Assembly: GCF_020907405.1 (NCBI RefSeq)
Contig: NZ_JAJJOE010000016.1
Location: 1 to 64,000, forward strand
Length of the DNA stretch: 64,000 nucleotides
Direction of reading: 5' to 3'
DNA from: Arthrobacter sp. zg-Y769
GTDB lineage: Bacteria > Actinomycetota > Actinomycetes > Actinomycetales > Micrococcaceae
The notes under the pieces are model-generated. The model did no database searches, had not been told where the DNA came from, and worked only from the letters and a program-made list of their open reading frames with translations. Below, one piece after another: positions 60,463 through 64,000 of this stretch. How positions within the stretch are numbered: position 1 is the stretch's first letter; every line of letters starts with the position of its first letter. The translations under genes and the position numbers were made by a program.

Positions 60463-62370
60463 ATGGCTACCACAGAAGGTCCACCGCGCGACGCCGGGAG
60501 GCATGCGGCTGATCCCGTCGCCCCGGTTCCCGCCACTACCCACACTTCCGTTACAGCGGAAGATCCCGCCACGTCATCAGTGCCCATCGTGGAGCAGGAG
60601 CACGAACTCGTCCAGCAGATGCTCGAGGGGCAGCGCGAGCAGGAAGCGGCGCTCAACCGCGGTGTACCTGCGAAGCTCGACAAAGTGATCTTCGCCGTCA
60701 CCGGCGTCCTTGCACTCGCCTTCATTGCCTGGGGCTTCTTCGGGACCGAAAGTCTCTCCTCCGCCTCCACCACGGCACTGGACTGGGTCATCACTAACAC
60801 TGGCTGGTTCTTTGTGCTCCTTGCCTCGTTCCTCGTGGTCTACGTGATCTGGCTGGCTGTGGGACGCTACGGCAGGATTCCCCTGGGCCAGGACGGCGAG
60901 GAACCGCAGTTCAAGACGATCTCCTGGATCTCCATGATGTTCGCCGCCGGCATGGGCATCGGCCTGATGTTCTACGGCGCGGCCGAGCCCCTGTTCTACT
61001 ACATCTCGCCTCCCCCCGGCACCGTTGACGGCCAGACGCCGGAAGCGCTGCAGACCGCCATGGGTACGTCACTGTTCCACTGGGGGCTGCATCCGTGGGC
61101 CATGTACGCCGTTGTCGGCATCGCCATGGCCTACGGCACCTACCGCCTCGGCCGCCGTCAGCTGATTTCCTCGGCCTTCACCTCACTCTTCGGCGTGAAG
61201 CGGGTAGAGGGACCGCTGGGCAAGGTGCTGAACATCTTCGCCATCTTCGCGACCCTCTTCGGTACCGCCGCTTCGCTGGGCCTCGGCGCCCTGCAGATCG
61301 GCAGCGGCCTGCAGTCGGTCGGGTTCCTGGGAACCGCAGGAACCACCGTCCTGGTTGCGATCATGGCGATCCTCACCGGCTGCTTCGTGGCGTCCGCCGT
61401 TTCCGGCATTTCCCGCGGTATCCAGTGGCTGTCCAACATCAACATGGTCCTCGCGCTGGTGCTGGCCGCCATCGTGTTTGTTGTGGGGCCGACCCTCTTT
61501 ATCCTCAACGTCATTCCGGCGGCCATCGGTGACTACGCCGCTAACCTGGCTCAGATGGCGTCCCGCACTGAGGTATCAGGCGACGAATCCATGCGCGCCT
61601 GGCTCTCCAGCTGGACCATCTTCTACTGGGCCTGGTGGCTGTCCTGGACGCCGTTTGTCGGTATGTTCATTGCCCGCATCAGCCGCGGCCGCACCATCCG
61701 CCAGTTCGTCACCGGCGTGCTGGTGGTTCCTTTCGTTGTCAGCGTGGTCTGGTTCTCCATCTTCGGCGGCGCAGCGATCGGTACGCAGCGGGAAGCGGCA
61801 GCCAACGGCACACCGGGACTCACCACGATGGTCGACGGCGAGCCCACCATTGATTTCGACGGCTCGCTGTTCGATCTGATTGCAGCCCTCCCCATGCCGA
61901 ACCTCCTAGCCGCAGCGGTGGGCATCCTCGCCATGGTCCTGGTGGCGATCTTCTTCGTCACCGGAGCGGATTCGGCCTCCATCATCATGGCGTCCCTGAG
62001 CTCCAACGGGGCCGAGCACCCGTCCCGCGGCGTCGTGATCTTCTGGGGTGTCCTCACCGGCGCCGTGGCGGCTGTGATGCTGCTGGCCGGCGGCGATGAC
62101 CCTGCCGAGGCGCTCGACGGCCTGCAACGGATCACCATTGTGGCCGCGCTGCCCTTCGCCGTGGTTATGCTGCTGATGACCATCGCCCTCGCCAAGGACC
62201 TGGCCAAGGACCCGCTCTCGCTGCGGCGCCGGCTCGCCGTTTCCGTGGTGGACCGGGCCATACAGTCCGGCGTGGAGGAACACGGTTCCTCCTTCGATCT
62301 GCACACCACGGAGCACGACGACGGCCCGGAAACCCCGGCACGGGTAAACGCCGTGCCGGAACGCAAATAA
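60463..62370 (+). CDS. BCCT family glycine betaine/choline-type transporter
   Basis: 635 residues, 12 helices. FAAGMGIGLMFYGAAEPLFYY (glycine-rich helix 3 segment), WGLHPWAMYAVVGIAMAYGTYRLGRRQLISS, and TIFYWAWWLSWTPFVGMFIARISRGRTIRQF (Trp-rich helix 8 signature) are diagnostic. It imports betaine, choline, ectoine or carnitine with Na+ or H+ for osmotic protection. Long charged N- and C-terminal tails, as in osmosensing BetP-like carriers. Ends at a strong terminator; a terminator in its leader suggests attenuation. Confidence 0.93.
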   Translation: MATTEGPPRDAGRHAADPVAPVPATTHTSVTAEDPATSSVPIVEQEHELVQQMLEGQREQEAALNRGVPAKLDKVIFAVTGVLALAFIAWGFFGTESLSSASTTALDWVITNTGWFFVLLASFLVVYVIWLAVGRYGRIPLGQDGEEPQFKTISWISMMFAAGMGIGLMFYGAAEPLFYYISPPPGTVDGQTPEALQTAMGTSLFHWGLHPWAMYAVVGIAMAYGTYRLGRRQLISSAFTSLFGVKRVEGPLGKVLNIFAIFATLFGTAASLGLGALQIGSGLQSVGFLGTAGTTVLVAIMAILTGCFVASAVSGISRGIQWLSNINMVLALVLAAIVFVVGPTLFILNVIPAAIGDYAANLAQMASRTEVSGDESMRAWLSSWTIFYWAWWLSWTPFVGMFIARISRGRTIRQFVTGVLVVPFVVSVVWFSIFGGAAIGTQREAAANGTPGLTTMVDGEPTIDFDGSLFDLIAALPMPNLLAAAVGILAMVLVAIFFVTGADSASIIMASLSSNGAEHPSRGVVIFWGVLTGAVAAVMLLAGGDDPAEALDGLQRITIVAALPFAVVMLLMTIALAKDLAKDPLSLRRRLAVSVVDRAIQSGVEEHGSSFDLHTTEHDDGPETPARVNAVPERK

Positions 62371-62419
62371 CCCGTCGGCACGAATACAGGCAGTCCTTTA
62401 AAAGGTCCCGAACCTAATA

Positions 62420-62467
62420 CAGGAAGTCCCCCACACGAAATCCGTGTCGGGGACTTCCTGCATTTTT
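62420..62467 (+). terminator. Intrinsic terminator of BCCT gene
   Basis: 12-bp stem CAGGAAGTCCCC / GGGGACTTCCTG, extended by an inner ACACG/CGTGT helix, followed by CATTTTTCTG. A textbook Rho-independent terminator. Confidence 0.92.
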
Positions 62468-62493
62468 CTGTGTTTCATTTTTCGTGGCTTCGG

Positions 62494-62541
62494 CATGGGC
62501 AGAACTACCCATGTTCTTCCATGCATCGGTACTTGTATGCT
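62494..62541 (+). promoter_or_regulatory. Shared 20-bp palindrome and promoter of operon B
   Basis: CATGGGCAGAACTACCCATG (62494-62513). Reversed it reads CATGGGTAGTTCTGCCCATG, one base different from the element of operon A. It ends 22 bp before an extended -10 TG-TATGCT (62536-62541). Same geometry as at 56928. Confidence 0.65.
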
Positions 62542-62575
62542 CCTCAATATCATTTCGAGTTCGGGGGGGGAAATC

Positions 62576-62938
62576 ATGAGGGTGGATATTCAGGTGTCGG
62601 AGGTACGCCGCCTACTCAGCGATATCGGAGCGGATCTGGAAGACCTCGAGGAGAGCCGGACGGACTTAGCGGACGCTGCCGTGAGACTACAGGAAGCTGT
62701 CACCGGCTGCGCAGGGCTGGATACCGAGGTATCGCGGGTTCATGAGGATATATTCCGGGCGGATACAACCGACATCATGATTCGCTGCAACAATGCGGTC
62801 CAGGGCACCGCGCAAGCAGTTTCCGAATACCTGGCGGGCGATGAAGAAATGTTCCAGAACGCCCAGCACGCGGCGGCATCCGGCGAATACTGGACACCGC
62901 CCCAGCACGGAATCCGCCAGTCCAAGGCAGTGGCATGA
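62576..62938 (+). CDS. WXG100-like (DUF6507-type) protein
   Basis: 120 residues from ATG 62576, after a run of G as ribosome site. Helical, acidic; the end reads NNAVQGTAQAVSEYLAGDEEMFQNAQHAAAS, matching the last helix of the first domain of the protein at 57075. No signal peptide and no Pro tail. Likely a small secreted partner or chaperone-like escort of the following large protein, as in type VII loci (inference). ATGA overlap with the next gene. Confidence 0.8.
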   Translation: MRVDIQVSEVRRLLSDIGADLEDLEESRTDLADAAVRLQEAVTGCAGLDTEVSRVHEDIFRADTTDIMIRCNNAVQGTAQAVSEYLAGDEEMFQNAQHAAASGEYWTPPQHGIRQSKAVA

Positions 62939-64000
62939 AAATCGATTTTGGCGTTGACACGTCCAAGCTGCGAGACCTTCCTGCAGCGGAACCAATCCAG
63001 GCAGCTGCCGCAGACATGCTCGCTTCCGCGATCGGCTTCCGGGAATCCATCTCATCTATTCGTAATAAATGGTCTGCTATGGACACTCTCTACGCAGCTC
63101 CGGAGCGAGACCAAGTGCTGAAGGCGTTGGACAAACCCTCCGAGAACGCAGAAAGCCATTTGGAGAATGTGTCCTCCGCAGTCAACGCCCTCAATGATTT
63201 CGCTGCCGAACTGGCGGAGGTCAAGGCCGCCAGGGAAGACCTCGAGGCGCGGATCAGGGACGAAGAGTTTCGCATCCAGCCCATCGCCGAAGAGATGGGA
63301 AACGATGACGGCGACTGGGACGGCGCGCATGCCCTGGTTGACCGGGCCGCAATCCCCTACCTGAACGAGGCCGCAGAGCTCGAAGACCGCTACGAGCGTG
63401 CGCGTGCAGCTTGCGAGTCCGTCCTTCGGGAAACCTCCCGGGCGTCCTCACATGTGGTCTCTGCCTATGACGCACCACAGATGGATCTGGAAACGGATGC
63501 GGCCGAGGATCTGGCCTCATCCTTCGCTGCCGCCACTAAGGCGGATGCATCTGCGGAGGATATTGCCGCGTTCTACCGTCTACTCGGTGAAATGGGGCCT
63601 GCCCAGATGGAGGCCTTTGTGGCTGCGGTGCCCGCGGCCGCATTGTTCGTTAAAGGTATGGGTGCCTATGCGGAAGCCTCATTCTGGAAGTCACTCACAC
63701 CAGCTCAACGCGCCGGACTGGAAACGTCCATGCCCGGCCTGTTGGGCAACTTGGAGGGTGCGCCGTACGGGACCAGAAGTAGGGCCAACCGCGAGGTTTT
63801 GGACCAGGTGATTTCCTCTCCCGGAGGTTATACGGACGAACAGTTTGATGCTTTTCTGGCGATTCGGGATTCCCTGTACCGGGTCGGCCCCGAGCCGAGG
63901 GGCCTTATCGCGTTTGACCCGACACTCGAACACCCCACTGCGGCCGTCTCCATTGGTTTTCTCGACGAGGCGGCGAATGCCACCTACCTTGTCCCCGGCA
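62935..64000 (+). CDS. DUF1023-type alpha/beta-hydrolase effector-like protein (cut by window edge)
   Basis: 355 codons are visible and the frame is open at the window end. Residues 1 to about 180 are helical (MKIDFGVDTSKLRDLP, ISSIRNKWSAMDTLYAAPERDQVLKALDKPSENAESHL) and shared with the protein at 58265. From about residue 250 it has WKSLTPAQRAGLETSMPGLLGNLEGAPYGTRSRANREVL, and then RGLIAFDPTLEHPTAAVSIGFLDEAANATYLVPG, which are the marks of the actinobacterial DUF1023 alpha/beta-hydrolase family just before its nucleophile region. Members are often exported by type VII systems. Catalytic residues lie beyond the edge. Confidence 0.85.
   Translation, partial: MKIDFGVDTSKLRDLPAAEPIQAAAADMLASAIGFRESISSIRNKWSAMDTLYAAPERDQVLKALDKPSENAESHLENVSSAVNALNDFAAELAEVKAAREDLEARIRDEEFRIQPIAEEMGNDDGDWDGAHALVDRAAIPYLNEAAELEDRYERARAACESVLRETSRASSHVVSAYDAPQMDLETDAAEDLASSFAAATKADASAEDIAAFYRLLGEMGPAQMEAFVAAVPAAALFVKGMGAYAEASFWKSLTPAQRAGLETSMPGLLGNLEGAPYGTRSRANREVLDQVISSPGGYTDEQFDAFLAIRDSLYRVGPEPRGLIAFDPTLEHPTAAVSIGFLDEAANATYLVPG

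Noticed and set aside
1-64000. tRNA, rRNA, transposase and phage integrase genes
   Set aside because: No TPsiC-arm plus acceptor pattern, rRNA stretch, DDE/Tyr-recombinase protein or terminal repeats were recognised by eye; a tRNA scan would be decisive.

Overview
The window reads as chromosome of a high-GC Gram-positive bacterium of the Micrococcaceae, most like Arthrobacter. This rests on gene content (DUF222/HNH protein, fused biotin carboxylase-BCCP, GH15 enzyme, PPK2 kinase, Tex, VIT/CCC1 transporter, WXG100-like and DUF1023-like secreted proteins), GC-rich codon use, and many apparently leaderless promoters (TANNNT, six bases, then ATG/GTG). No rRNA, tRNA, insertion sequence, CRISPR array or phage gene was found. 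The taxonomic call is inference.

Layout. 1-5.0 kb: minus-strand monosaccharide ABC importer (binding lipoprotein, ATPase, permease) with an AraC-type regulator upstream. 5-8.8 kb: small VOC proteins, a FAD-linked oxidase and two unknowns. 8.9-16.6 kb: 5-oxoproline (pxp) operon of three overlapping genes, with an NRAMP-like transporter placed beyond a DUF222/HNH gene and a short repeat array. 16.7-24.5 kb: ArsR-SRPBCC-SRPBCC-VOC operon, amino-acid permease, glutamyl-Q tRNA(Asp) synthetase, GH15 enzyme and a decayed CAP gene closed by a perfect 19-bp inverted repeat. 24.5-41.9 kb: mostly single genes (HNH lipoprotein, PPK2, SNF2/SWIM helicase, MarR-like regulator, FMN reductase, flavoprotein, Vsr, HAD, Tex, DUF503, DUF2243/CtaG-like pair). 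41.9-47.4 kb: type III polyketide synthase, methyltransferase and FAD monooxygenase, facing a MarR-controlled drug exporter. 47.4-52.5 kb: ThDP enzyme plus ureohydrolase (possible arginine transaminase route), a divergent FAD hydroxylase and a cupin-HTH regulator. 52.5-57 kb: AI-2E transporter, acyl-CoA ligase, and a rubrerythrin-VIT transporter behind a yybP-ykoY (Mn2+) riboswitch. 57-64 kb: two related WXG100-like/DUF1023-like modules separated by two paralogous lipoproteins, a relic of a third, and a BCCT transporter.

The most unusual part is 56.9-64 kb. Two operons start with a WXG100-like gene whose stop overlaps the start of a second gene in an ATGA. The two second genes share an N-terminal domain, but only the right-hand one goes on into a DUF1023-type alpha/beta-hydrolase region, and it is cut by the window edge. 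Both operons carry the same 20-bp palindromic element (CATGGG-N8-CCCATG, 19 of 20 bases identical when one is reversed) 21-22 bp upstream of a -10-like hexamer. This suggests a co-regulated secreted-protein system with lipoprotein partners.
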